Shown here in pieces: positions 51,625 through 59,529 of a DNA stretch of 64,000 bases. Source of the stretch: Campylobacter jejuni (lineage in GTDB: Bacteria > Campylobacterota > Campylobacteria > Campylobacterales > Campylobacteraceae); assembly GCF_002179635.1 (NCBI RefSeq), contig NZ_NFOE01000036.1:62001-126000 (forward strand), in the 5' to 3' direction. Position numbers and translations under genes: made by a program. Position 1 is the first letter of the stretch. Every line of letters begins with the position of its first letter. Under the pieces are notes generated by a model that was not told where the DNA came from, ran no database searches, and was given only the letters and a program-made list of their open reading frames with translations.

Positions 51625-52567
51625 TAGCAAACCTTGGATTAATCATCTTGCAAATTATTTCTACAATCAAATTTACAAGCACCACCACTAAAATGCTAAA
51701 AATCACCACAGCTAGCACCACAGGATAATCTTTAAACAATATGCTTTTAATCACCAAATTTCCCACGCCCTCATAAGAAAACACACTTTCTACTATATAA
51801 GTTCCCATTAAAAAACTCACAAAAGAAGCACCAAAATACGCGAGTATAGAACCAAAAGCATCTTTTAACACAAAGTGCAAATAAATTCTTGTTTTGCTAA
51901 GCCCTCTTGCAAAAGCACTTTCTATAAAGCTTTGATTTAAACTATCAATCAAACTTGTCCTTATAAAACGCACAAAAACAGCTAAATGCGAAAGCACTAA
52001 AGCACATACTGGTAAAAACAAATGCCATAAACGATTAAGCACATCATCTTCAAAGCCAATATCTGCAATAGTCGAACTTGGAAAAAGCTTAAAAAATACA
52101 GCAAAAACCAAAATAAGCATTAGCGATAAAGAAAAAGCAGGCAATGCAAAAAAACTCATCGTTAAAAAAGTGATAAATTTATCCAAAAAACTATCTTTAT
52201 AAAGAACACAAAAAAGTGCCAAAACCAAAGATAACACAAAAAGTATAAAAAAAGCCAAACTCCCTAGTATGATGGTATAGGGAAGTTTTTCTTTTAAAAT
52301 TTCACTAACCTTTTCTCCGCTAATTAAAGAGTAGGAAAAGTCGCCTTTCATGGCATTAAAAAGCCAATTTTCATACTGCTCTAACAAGGGCTTGTCTAAA
52401 TTTAAATTATGCTCAATTTCTTCTTTTATTTTAAGGCTAGTTCCTTGAGGCACACTAGCAAAAACCACGCTTCCTTTAGCATGATAAATCATCACAAAGC
52501 ACAAAAAACTTGCAAAAATCATCAAGAAAAACGCCCATAAAAGGCGTTTAAAAATGAGTTTTAACAC
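51617..52567 (-). CDS. nikY: Nickel-type ABC transporter, permease 1
   Basis: DppB/NikB-type permease with about six helices. The EAA-type loop is SAFARGLSKTRIYLHFVLKDAFG, and the N-terminal signature NLDKPLLEQYENWLFNAMKGDFSYS fits the family. No ATG serves the start. A GTG at 52567 overlaps the nikZ stop as TAGTG with GGAG 9 bases before it, giving 316 residues; a GTG 15 bases earlier is the alternative. Confidence 0.88.
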   Translation of the reverse strand: MLKLIFKRLLWAFFLMIFASFLCFVMIYHAKGSVVFASVPQGTSLKIKEEIEHNLNLDKPLLEQYENWLFNAMKGDFSYSLISGEKVSEILKEKLPYTIILGSLAFFILFVLSLVLALFCVLYKDSFLDKFITFLTMSFFALPAFSLSLMLILVFAVFFKLFPSSTIADIGFEDDVLNRLWHLFLPVCALVLSHLAVFVRFIRTSLIDSLNQSFIESAFARGLSKTRIYLHFVLKDAFGSILAYFGASFVSFLMGTYIVESVFSYEGVGNLVIKSILFKDYPVVLAVVIFSILVVVLVNLIVEIICKMINPRFANA

Positions 52568-54102
52568 TAATTTTTGCTCCACTCATAAGCATTCCAAGTA
52601 AAACCTACTCCATGATGACCTAAAATGTGAGGTTTTATACCTTGGATATTTTTAGCAAAAACTAAAGGATAATCAATATAAGCTATAAATAAAAACGCAG
52701 GATCTTTATATAAAGCATCAATAAATTCTTTATAGTGTTTTTTTCTTTCATTTACATCAAGTGAATTTCTAGCCTTTGTCAAAGCCTCATCAACTTTAGC
52801 ATTTTGATAATGACCAAAATTCCATCCACTTGAGTTTAAAGCACTATCTTGAGAGCTTGCAAAAACTCTAAAGGTATGAAAATCAGGATCATAAGGACTA
52901 CCCCAACCCACTAAAAAACTATCAATTTTCGTATAATCAAAACTTCCACTTGGCTTAGCTACTGCTTTTGCTTTTATGCCAAGCTTTAAAAACTCACTTT
53001 GTAAGATATTTACTAAAGCCACTCTTAGTGGATCTTCACTCATAGCATACATTTCAAAGCTAAATTCTTTGCCATTTTTTTCTAAAATGCCATTTTTGTT
53101 TTTCACAAAGCCTGCTTTTGCTAAAAGCTCATTTGCTTTTTTTACATCATAAGCATAGCTTGCAAATTCTTTAGGATTTGCCCATGATTTTTCTAAAGGA
53201 TGATTTGCTACCTTTCCAAAAGAATGCAAAAGTGAATTTATAATAGCTTGTTTATCAATAGCATAATTTAGTGCTAAACGCACATTTTGATCTTTTAAAA
53301 ACTCATGATTAAGATTAAACATCAAAGCACGATAATCAGCCGAAGGTTCTATAAGCATTTTAAAGTTTTTATCATTTGCAAAATTTGAAGCTAGAGCAAA
53401 ATCAACCAAAGCCACATCAATAGAACCATTTTTAAGCTCAATTGCGCTAATGCTTGGATCTTTAATGTGTTTTAGTATGAGTTTTGGTGTTTTTACCTTA
53501 GCTAAATGATAATTTTCATTTGCCTCTAAGATCATGTATTGACCTTTTTTCCATTGTTTTAGCTTATATGATCCTGTTCCTATAGGCATTTGATTAAATT
53601 TAGTGGTGTTTAAATTTTCTTTTTCAAGCAAGTGTTTTGGTAAAATCCCTACACTCAAAGCATCTAAAAATGCAGGAAAAGGCTTCGAAAGCGTGATAAT
53701 CAAATGATAATCATCGATGATTTTTACTTCTTTAACTGCGTCAAAATTTACTTTTGAAGGCGAATTTAACCTCTCATCTTTTAAAGCATTTATACTAAAT
53801 TCCACATCTTTAGCACTAAATTTAGCCCCATCATGCCACAATATATCATCTCTTAAAGTAAATTCATAAACAAGCCCATCTTTACTAACTTTCCAAGAAC
53901 TAGCAAGATCAGGTGCTAATTTCATATTCTCATCAAAGCGTGTAAGCCCTGAAAACACAAGAGCAATTGCCACATCATGATCTTCACTAAAAAGCGGATT
54001 TACACGCTCTGGTTCATTTTCCACTGCTATAACAATCGTATCTTTTGGCGTGATAGCAAAAAGATTTAAAGCACAAAAAAGCATGATAAAAAATCTCAAC
54101 AT
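52567..54102 (-). CDS. nikZ: Nickel-type ABC transporter, substrate-binding protein
   Basis: Periplasmic binding protein of the SBP_bac_5 family (511 residues) with a signal peptide (FIMLFCALNLFA). Family landmarks are VALVFSGLTRFDENMKLAPDLA, IPIGTGSYKLKQWKKGQYMIL-type segments and VRLALNYAIDKQAI. In C. jejuni the orthologous five-gene operon nikZYXWV takes up nickel for hydrogenase. The family also moves peptides, so nickel is inferred by synteny and relatedness. Confidence 0.88.
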   Translation of the reverse strand: MLRFFIMLFCALNLFAITPKDTIVIAVENEPERVNPLFSEDHDVAIALVFSGLTRFDENMKLAPDLASSWKVSKDGLVYEFTLRDDILWHDGAKFSAKDVEFSINALKDERLNSPSKVNFDAVKEVKIIDDYHLIITLSKPFPAFLDALSVGILPKHLLEKENLNTTKFNQMPIGTGSYKLKQWKKGQYMILEANENYHLAKVKTPKLILKHIKDPSISAIELKNGSIDVALVDFALASNFANDKNFKMLIEPSADYRALMFNLNHEFLKDQNVRLALNYAIDKQAIINSLLHSFGKVANHPLEKSWANPKEFASYAYDVKKANELLAKAGFVKNKNGILEKNGKEFSFEMYAMSEDPLRVALVNILQSEFLKLGIKAKAVAKPSGSFDYTKIDSFLVGWGSPYDPDFHTFRVFASSQDSALNSSGWNFGHYQNAKVDEALTKARNSLDVNERKKHYKEFIDALYKDPAFLFIAYIDYPLVFAKNIQGIKPHILGHHGVGFTWNAYEWSKN

Positions 54103-54124
54103 AAAAGGCCTTTCTTATAAAATA

Positions 54125-54145
54125 AAGTGAAATTATAACGCTTTT
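54125..54145 (-). promoter_or_regulatory. Candidate nikZ promoter
   Basis: On the minus strand AGCGT then TATAAT (54137-54132) lies 30 bases before the nikZ ATG, just after the BCCT gene stop. It gives the nickel operon a start independent of the BCCT gene. Confidence 0.5.
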
Positions 54146-56087
54146 AATCATAAGCTTTGGTAAAAATTTCATTTTTATCATCAAATAAAAGTTGCAAATA
54201 CCTCTCATATTGCTTTAGTATATCTACGATGATTTCTTGTTCATTTAAATACTCTATATTATAACCATTACGCGAATCAGCAAAGAAAGTTTGTGGCTCA
54301 AAAATAAATTCTTTAGAATAAGTTGGCATAAATTTATCATCGATTATGCTTTGGCTTGCTTGTTTTTTTGCTACTTGCACTCCATAGATAAAATCTTTTG
54401 CAAATTCTTTTTTTATAATCAAACTTATACTTGATTTTTCTTGAACAATTTGTGTTTTTAAACCGTAATTTTTTAGACTATGGCTGAGTGATTCCATAGC
54501 ATTTTTAACTTTGGTGTTTAAGAAATTTTGTATGTCTTGTTCTTTACTTTGTTTTAAAATTCTAGCTAGTCTTTCTTGCCAAAATTCCCCTGAAAAATAC
54601 ACACTGCTTTGACTAAGTTTAGTTAAAGAGTAATTTACATCTACGATTAAACCTTTAAGCAGTGAAAAACACATCAAACAAAGCAAAAAGGCAAAAGGTA
54701 AGGCCACTATCATAGTGATACTTAAAATCGCTCCCAAACCACCTGAATACAGCAAAGAAGTAGCCAAAAGTGCAAGTACAAAACCCCAAAGGATATTTTG
54801 CCATTTGTATGGCTCATGAGCCCCACCACTACTTAAAGAATTTAACACAAATATCCCACTATCTGCTGAAGTGATGAAAAACAAAGCTAAAACCAAAAGT
54901 GCAAGCAAAGAACTAAAATAAGAAAAAGAAAAATTTTGTAAAAAATAAAAAAGCAAACTTTCAGGCGTTGAAGTAAAAGGACTTAAAATATCATTGAAAT
55001 TTAAAGCACTATTACCAAAAATGCTAAACCAAAGTATATTAAAACTAGCAGGCACTACAAGCACGCCAAAGATAAATTCCCTTATCGTTCTACCACGAGA
55101 AATCTTAGCAATGAAAAAACCCACAAAAGGCGCCCAACTAAGCCACCAAGCCCAATAATAAATAGTCCAGTTATTAAACCACTCTATATGCTCTTTTTCA
55201 TAATAATAAGTCTTAAAACTCAAAGAAATTAAATTTTGCAAATAATTGCCAATATTAGAGCTAAATTGTGAAAGAATTTGAATGGTGTTGGTTGAAAAAA
55301 GCACAAAAAGCATTAAACACACTGCAAAAACCAAATTTGCCTCGCTTAAAATTTTTAAGCCCTTTGTCAAACCACTAATCGATGAAAGCGTAGCTAAAGA
55401 AATGATGATGATTATAATCATGCTTTGTTCTAAAAAACTTTGTTCGTTTAAAATGCCTAAATTTAAAAAGCCAGCATTAAGCTGAGAAGCACTATAACCA
55501 AGCGTGGTACTAATACCAAAAACCGTGACAATTAAAGCTAGCATATCGACTAAATTTCCCCAAAAACCATAAATTTTGTCTTTAAGCAAAGGGTAAAAAG
55601 CACTACGCAAACTAAGAGGCATTTTATATCTAAAACCAAAATACGCCATAGCCAAAGCACACACCCCATAAATAGCCCATGGGTGAATTCCCCAGTGAAA
55701 GATAGTATGTAGCATAGCTTCCTCATCGCTTGTTTGCAAGGCTTTTTTATGTATGAGAGGTTCAGCCACACCAAAATACATAAGCCCCACACCCATACCC
55801 GTAGCAAAAAGCATAGCAAGCCATGAAGTGAATTTAAAATGAGGTTTTTCATCATCATCGCCGAGCTTGATATCGCCAAATTTTGAAAGTGCAAGTGCGA
55901 GCATAAAACACACAAAAAAACTCACGCTTAGTATATAAAACCATGAAAAATTTGCAAAAATCCCACTTTTGATATGATTGATAAAATCATTTGTAAGCTT
56001 AGGTAAGAAAATACAACTAAGACTTAAGATGATTATAATGCTAATGCTTGGGATAAAAACTGATTTTTTAAAACTTGTCTTTAGCAT
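54144..56087 (-). CDS. BCCT family betaine/carnitine/choline transporter
   Basis: Secondary transporter for trimethylammonium osmolytes, 647 residues, about 12 helices. Signatures are MGVGLMYFGVAEPLIHKK near residue 90, the Trp-rich WTIYYWAWWLSWAPFVGFFIAKISRGRTIREF, and TSADSGIFVLNSLSS. A soluble C-terminal tail of about 150 residues may sense osmolarity. I start at ATG 56087 (MLKTSFKK), which has GGAG 5 bases before it, rather than 22 codons earlier. It suits a salt-exposed niche. C. jejuni NCTC 11168 has no such gene here that I recall. Confidence 0.92.
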   Translation of the reverse strand: MLKTSFKKSVFIPSISIIIILSLSCIFLPKLTNDFINHIKSGIFANFSWFYILSVSFFVCFMLALALSKFGDIKLGDDDEKPHFKFTSWLAMLFATGMGVGLMYFGVAEPLIHKKALQTSDEEAMLHTIFHWGIHPWAIYGVCALAMAYFGFRYKMPLSLRSAFYPLLKDKIYGFWGNLVDMLALIVTVFGISTTLGYSASQLNAGFLNLGILNEQSFLEQSMIIIIIISLATLSSISGLTKGLKILSEANLVFAVCLMLFVLFSTNTIQILSQFSSNIGNYLQNLISLSFKTYYYEKEHIEWFNNWTIYYWAWWLSWAPFVGFFIAKISRGRTIREFIFGVLVVPASFNILWFSIFGNSALNFNDILSPFTSTPESLLFYFLQNFSFSYFSSLLALLVLALFFITSADSGIFVLNSLSSGGAHEPYKWQNILWGFVLALLATSLLYSGGLGAILSITMIVALPFAFLLCLMCFSLLKGLIVDVNYSLTKLSQSSVYFSGEFWQERLARILKQSKEQDIQNFLNTKVKNAMESLSHSLKNYGLKTQIVQEKSSISLIIKKEFAKDFIYGVQVAKKQASQSIIDDKFMPTYSKEFIFEPQTFFADSRNGYNIEYLNEQEIIVDILKQYERYLQLLFDDKNEIFTKAYD

Positions 56088-56112
56088 GGTACTCCTTTTT
56101 TGGATAATTTTC

Positions 56113-56140
56113 ATTATACCATAAGCTAAAAACGAGCAAA
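56113..56140 (-). promoter_or_regulatory. Promoter of the BCCT gene
   Basis: On the minus strand TTGCTC, 15 bases, then a perfect TATAAT at 56118-56113, with ATGG directly before the -10. It lies 26 bases before the start codon. Confidence 0.55.
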
Positions 56141-56154
56141 ATTTGAAAAGCAAA

Positions 56155-56187
56155 AAAACAAAAAAAGGCTTTAATAAGCCTTTTAAT
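56155..56187 (-). terminator. Terminator behind the Panacea / pentapeptide region
   Basis: A 9-base-pair stem AAAAGGCTT/AAGCCTTTT with a 4-base loop lies at 56163-56184. On the minus strand it runs into TTTTTTTG. It stands right after the second copy of the pentapeptide gene's 3' end and was probably that gene's own terminator. Confidence 0.8.
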
Positions 56188-56212
56188 TTAGCTTGGCACT
56201 ATGGAGTTTTTA
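56188..56212 (-). repeat. Direct repeat, outer copy (vestigial 3' end of the pentapeptide gene)
   Basis: On the minus strand this 25-base stretch reads K N S I V P S stop (AAC TCC ATA GTG CCA AGC TAA), the same last residues as the live gene end at 57484-57508. Three bases differ (T/C, T/C, G/A), all silent for the peptide or exchanging stop codons. Together the copies bracket 1296 bases holding two genes. Confidence 0.85.
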
Positions 56213-56303
56213 ATAAAAACAATACAAATAAAAACAAAAATCAATAAGCATAATTAAAAATATAATTAAATTGAAAATATAAATGTAATTATTACTTTTA
56301 CAA

Positions 56304-56924
56304 CTATCTATTGAAGAAATTTTTAAAAGAAAAACAAACAAAGAATAAAGAATATTTCCTACAAAAAAAAGCTATAAAAGCCATAGTAAAAATTAATCTA
56401 AAAATACTCACTTTATCTATATTTGATAACACAGAAGTTGAAAAAACCAAACCACTAACAAAAGTCAAAATAATAGAAGCAAAAATACCTAAAATAGTAA
56501 TATATTGAGTTTGTTGCTTACTAAGGTTATCTTTTATATTATTGTAATTTCTATAAAGTTCATTGTATTCATGTTTTATCTTTTTTATTTTACCATCAGA
56601 ATCTTGTAATCTGACACACTCTAAATTAATATGATCATAAAAATCTTTAATTTTTTCTTTAATACACTCTTCGCAATTTTTATTATCTAATTTTTCTTCA
56701 AGCATTCTAACATTTTGAGCTAATGTCATCAAATCTTGTTCTCTATCGCTTTTTGCGATATTTAATATTATCGTCGTAAGTTCTGAATACTTATGCTTAT
56801 ATTCTGTTTTATAAATTGCGATTAACTTATCTATAATATCATCAAAACTACTTTCTAAGCTTTGCTCATTATATATTTTTTCTATAATTACTTTTAGTTC
56901 CTTATGTTCTTCTCTAAAATTCAT
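56304..56924 (-). CDS. Coiled-coil protein with C-terminal membrane helices, partner of the Panacea protein
   Basis: No family recognised. The 206-residue protein has a helical soluble part (1-135) with charged coiled-coil stretches (RMLEEKLDNKNCEECIKEKIKD, KHEYNELYRNYNNIKDNLSKQ) and two hydrophobic segments at about 139-165 and 172-198, ending in basic residues (KNFFNR). It overlaps the Panacea gene by 11 bases. Next to an antitoxin-type domain, it is the candidate toxin, one that would act on the membrane; this is inference. It lies inside the direct-repeat-bounded insert. Confidence 0.72.
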   Translation of the reverse strand: MNFREEHKELKVIIEKIYNEQSLESSFDDIIDKLIAIYKTEYKHKYSELTTIILNIAKSDREQDLMTLAQNVRMLEEKLDNKNCEECIKEKIKDFYDHINLECVRLQDSDGKIKKIKHEYNELYRNYNNIKDNLSKQQTQYITILGIFASIILTFVSGLVFSTSVLSNIDKVSIFRLIFTMAFIAFFCRKYSLFFVCFSFKNFFNR

Positions 56925-57342
56925 TTTTAGCTTCTTGTTTTATTAGTTTCTTATCGATAATTTCCTTTTTATTTTCTTTAAAACTCTGCTCCCATGCTCC
57001 ACCTTTCTTATGACTTTTTTCAACAAGAATCCAATAAGATTGTTTATTGCATTTTTTAATCGAATTATTAATTATTTCCAATTCATCATTATCAAGATTT
57101 AATTGAATTTCATCATTAGGTTTATCTATAGAATTAGCCCCATAATTTCTATATTCACAATAAACATCTCTAGCAACAGGACCATACTTCCAAGCTTCAA
57201 AATCATCATTAATAAGATGTTTATCAAATTTTTTAATATAATCAAGTTCCGTAAAATATAAAGTTTTTTGTAGTTCTAAATTACTCAAATCTTTATCTGA
57301 TTTATAAAGAATATATTTTGCTAAATCTAAAGCATTAACTAT
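56914..57342 (-). CDS. Panacea/DUF4065 (SocA-like) domain protein, apparent ATA start
   Basis: The 142-residue protein (from the ATA) is a single Panacea domain: NALDLAKYILYKSDKDLSNLELQKTLYFTE, then FEAWKYGPVARDVYCEYRNYG, the usual order. In Caulobacter SocA and the PanA antitoxins this domain neutralises an adjacent toxin. Homology starts in front of any ATG, GTG or TTG. The codon 5 bases behind a strong AAAGGAG (57354-57348) is ATA (57342-57340), and the frame is closed by TGA upstream. Internal TTG at 57288 would cut off the conserved first helix. Either ATA is used or the gene lost its start. Confidence 0.82.
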   Translation of the reverse strand: MVNALDLAKYILYKSDKDLSNLELQKTLYFTELDYIKKFDKHLINDDFEAWKYGPVARDVYCEYRNYGANSIDKPNDEIQLNLDNDELEIINNSIKKCNKQSYWILVEKSHKKGGAWEQSFKENKKEIIDKKLIKQEAKNEF

Positions 57343-57368
57343 TGTTACTCCTTTAGTTTGTTTTATTA

Positions 57369-57430
57369 ATCATATCGACATATAAAATCCTAATCAATTG
57401 TTTAAAGTATATCATATATAAATTTAAACA
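57369..57430 (-). promoter_or_regulatory. Promoter and dyad of the Panacea operon
   Basis: On the minus strand TTGATT (57397-57392), 17 bases, TATGAT (57374-57369): unusually good sigma-70 spacing for this genome. Just upstream, TGTTTAAA (57399-57406) and TTTAAACA (57423-57430) form a perfect 8-base inverted repeat 16 bases apart, an operator-like layout that borders the -35. Confidence 0.55.
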
Positions 57431-57483
57431 CCTATTATTATTTTATTTCATCTTGAATTATTGTTTTTCCATTTTTATATTTT

Positions 57484-57508
57484 TCAACTTGGCACTATGG
57501 AATTTTTA
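57484..57508 (-). repeat. Direct repeat, inner copy (live 3' end of the pentapeptide gene)
   Basis: The last seven codons and stop of the pentapeptide gene (K N S I V P S stop), matching 56188-56212 at 22 of 25 bases, including 14 in a row. Confidence 0.85.
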
Positions 57509-59529
57509 CGTGCTGTTTTTTGGAGCGAGAATATCACTAAAGCTACAAGTATAAAATACACCACTGATAAACTAAGCAGTAAAGGATAAGTGGCGTTGGT
57601 GCCTTTTTCCAAAAAGCTTCCAAACACAGGAAGCATTAAACTAGGTTTTACAAGTAGTGCAAAAATGCAAACTATATAAGAAATACCAATGATGATTTTT
57701 CTTATAATTTCTTGCTTATCATCAAGTAAAATAAATTTCAAAGCAAAAAATAAAAAAAGACTTATAATAGCAATATGTGTATACAAAGCTACCAAATCTA
57801 AAAAATTAAAAATCACATAAAAAAAGCTACCAAAAATATATAAATTAGTAAAAATATTGAAAGAAAATATCGGTAAAACTATAAATAATAAAATCAATAC
57901 ATAAGCAAAATTGCTTTTTATAAATTCATCTAGCTTGCCACTTTCTTTGTTTATATTTAAACCAAAAATATTATAAGTCGTTTTATTGTGTTCTTTAAAG
58001 ATATAGCTTTCGTTAGTATCTACTTGAACGATGTGATATTTTGCATGATTTTCTATGCTAGGTTGTTTAAATTTATCAAGCGCAAAAGAAAAAACGCTAA
58101 AAAGCATGATGATGATAAGTAAATTATGAAATACCTTTAGCAAGTCTGTATGATGATCACAAAGTTTACGATAAAAGAAAAGTTGAAATTGTTCGATTTT
58201 TTCTTTTAAGCTTTTATTTTCTTTATGTTTTAATTCTGATTCTCTAACATAAAGCTCTTGTATTCTTAATTCTGAAGCATCAATTAGATTATGATGGGCT
58301 ATGCGGTTGCTTTTTAATTTTCTAAACAAATCCCTTAAATTTAGCAAGGCTTGAAATTTATCATTTTCATTTTGTATACTATTTATCTTATTCTCTATAT
58401 CTTTATCGCTATATTTGATATATTGATGTTCTATGTTAAATTGATTAGAAAAAGTGCAATTTATAAATTGCGGTTTGGCATTAAGCTTTATATTGCTAAA
58501 AGTTACAACACCACCAAATAAAACATTATCAAATCCTAATCTTTCAAATTCTATCCCTTCAAAACTTAACACATCTTTAAATACCGAGTTTTGAAATAGA
58601 CAGGAAGTAGCGTTTGTAAGAGTTTTATAAACAAACTTTGTTTTATTAAATTCTACATTATAAAATATAAAATTATTTAGATTTATATTTAAAAAGAGTG
58701 CTTCATCTTTAAATAATGAAGATAAAAAGCTAATTCTTGCTTTAAATACAAGACTATCAAAAATTGCCTTTCCTTTAAAGATAGTTTCTCTAAATTCATT
58801 TTCTATTGTTTCATTGCTATCTTGTTTTGCTAGAAATTGAGTTCCTATAAACCTTACTTCATCTTCAAACTGTGAAATTCCAAAATTAACCTTTGCTTGA
58901 AATGTAGCATTATCAAAGATTGCATTTCCTGCAAAAATGACCCCTAAAAATTGATTTTCAATTATTTCACTATTGATCTGATTTGCTAAGAATCGAGTTT
59001 CTATAAAACTTACTTTATCTTTAAACTGTGAAAGTGCAAAACTAACCTTTGCTTGAAATGTAGCATTAGAAAAAGATACTCTTCCTTCAAAAATGACTTC
59101 TTTAAAATTATTTTCTATTATTTTATCATCATTTTGCTTTGCTAAAAATTGAGCTTCTATAAATCTCACTTCATCTTTAAATATAGATGTTAAAAAATCA
59201 ATCTTGCATTTAAATTTTGTTTTAGAAAAATCTACTACAACATCAAATATACATTGCTGAAATATAACTTCATTTTCAAAATATAATTCTCTAGCGATAA
59301 TCTGATTTTTAAAATTACAATTTCTAAACTCTATTTTTATAGTATTTGTGTTAGAAAAGTAAAGATATTTTATTTCACTTCTAAGTATAAAAATTTCTTT
59401 TATATCTTTTTCTTGCAATTTTTTAAAATTTATCTCTTCTATTTCAGCATCAAATATGATTATTTTATTATCTTTTACATCTTGCTTACCATTTTTTACA
59501 AAAATACCAAATTCATTAAAATCTTCCAT
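57484..59529 (-). CDS. Pentapeptide-repeat membrane protein coupled to the R-M gene
   Basis: The 681-residue protein has an N-terminal half of pentapeptide type repeats (F at every fifth position: VSFSNATFQAKVSFALSQF), which should fold as a right-handed quadrilateral beta-helix. It contains three tandem 52-residue units at 117-272. A basic helical region with a coiled coil (residues 390-455) follows, then about five membrane helices (about 463-485, 535-610, 625-680). No enzymatic motif is seen. Its ATG overlaps the R-M stop (TAATG), so the two are made together. It may be a membrane effector or a DNA-mimic-like guard of the R-M system. Function is unknown. Confidence 0.82.
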   Translation of the reverse strand: MEDFNEFGIFVKNGKQDVKDNKIIIFDAEIEEINFKKLQEKDIKEIFILRSEIKYLYFSNTNTIKIEFRNCNFKNQIIARELYFENEVIFQQCIFDVVVDFSKTKFKCKIDFLTSIFKDEVRFIEAQFLAKQNDDKIIENNFKEVIFEGRVSFSNATFQAKVSFALSQFKDKVSFIETRFLANQINSEIIENQFLGVIFAGNAIFDNATFQAKVNFGISQFEDEVRFIGTQFLAKQDSNETIENEFRETIFKGKAIFDSLVFKARISFLSSLFKDEALFLNINLNNFIFYNVEFNKTKFVYKTLTNATSCLFQNSVFKDVLSFEGIEFERLGFDNVLFGGVVTFSNIKLNAKPQFINCTFSNQFNIEHQYIKYSDKDIENKINSIQNENDKFQALLNLRDLFRKLKSNRIAHHNLIDASELRIQELYVRESELKHKENKSLKEKIEQFQLFFYRKLCDHHTDLLKVFHNLLIIIMLFSVFSFALDKFKQPSIENHAKYHIVQVDTNESYIFKEHNKTTYNIFGLNINKESGKLDEFIKSNFAYVLILLFIVLPIFSFNIFTNLYIFGSFFYVIFNFLDLVALYTHIAIISLFLFFALKFILLDDKQEIIRKIIIGISYIVCIFALLVKPSLMLPVFGSFLEKGTNATYPLLLSLSVVYFILVALVIFSLQKTARKNSIVPS
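58714..59181 (-). repeat. Three tandem 156-base repeats inside the pentapeptide gene
   Basis: Units at 59181-59026, 59025-58870 and 58869-58714 each encode 52 residues opening with F-K/E-D-x-V-x-F-I and running through IENxF to KVxFxxSQ. A start of a fourth (FKDEALFL) follows. Copies differ at many positions, so the expansion is not recent. Confidence 0.85.

Noticed and set aside
56304-56508. Plus-strand reading frame opposite the membrane protein gene
   Set aside because: It is the complement of a better-supported gene, starts without a ribosome binding site and has no recognisable content.
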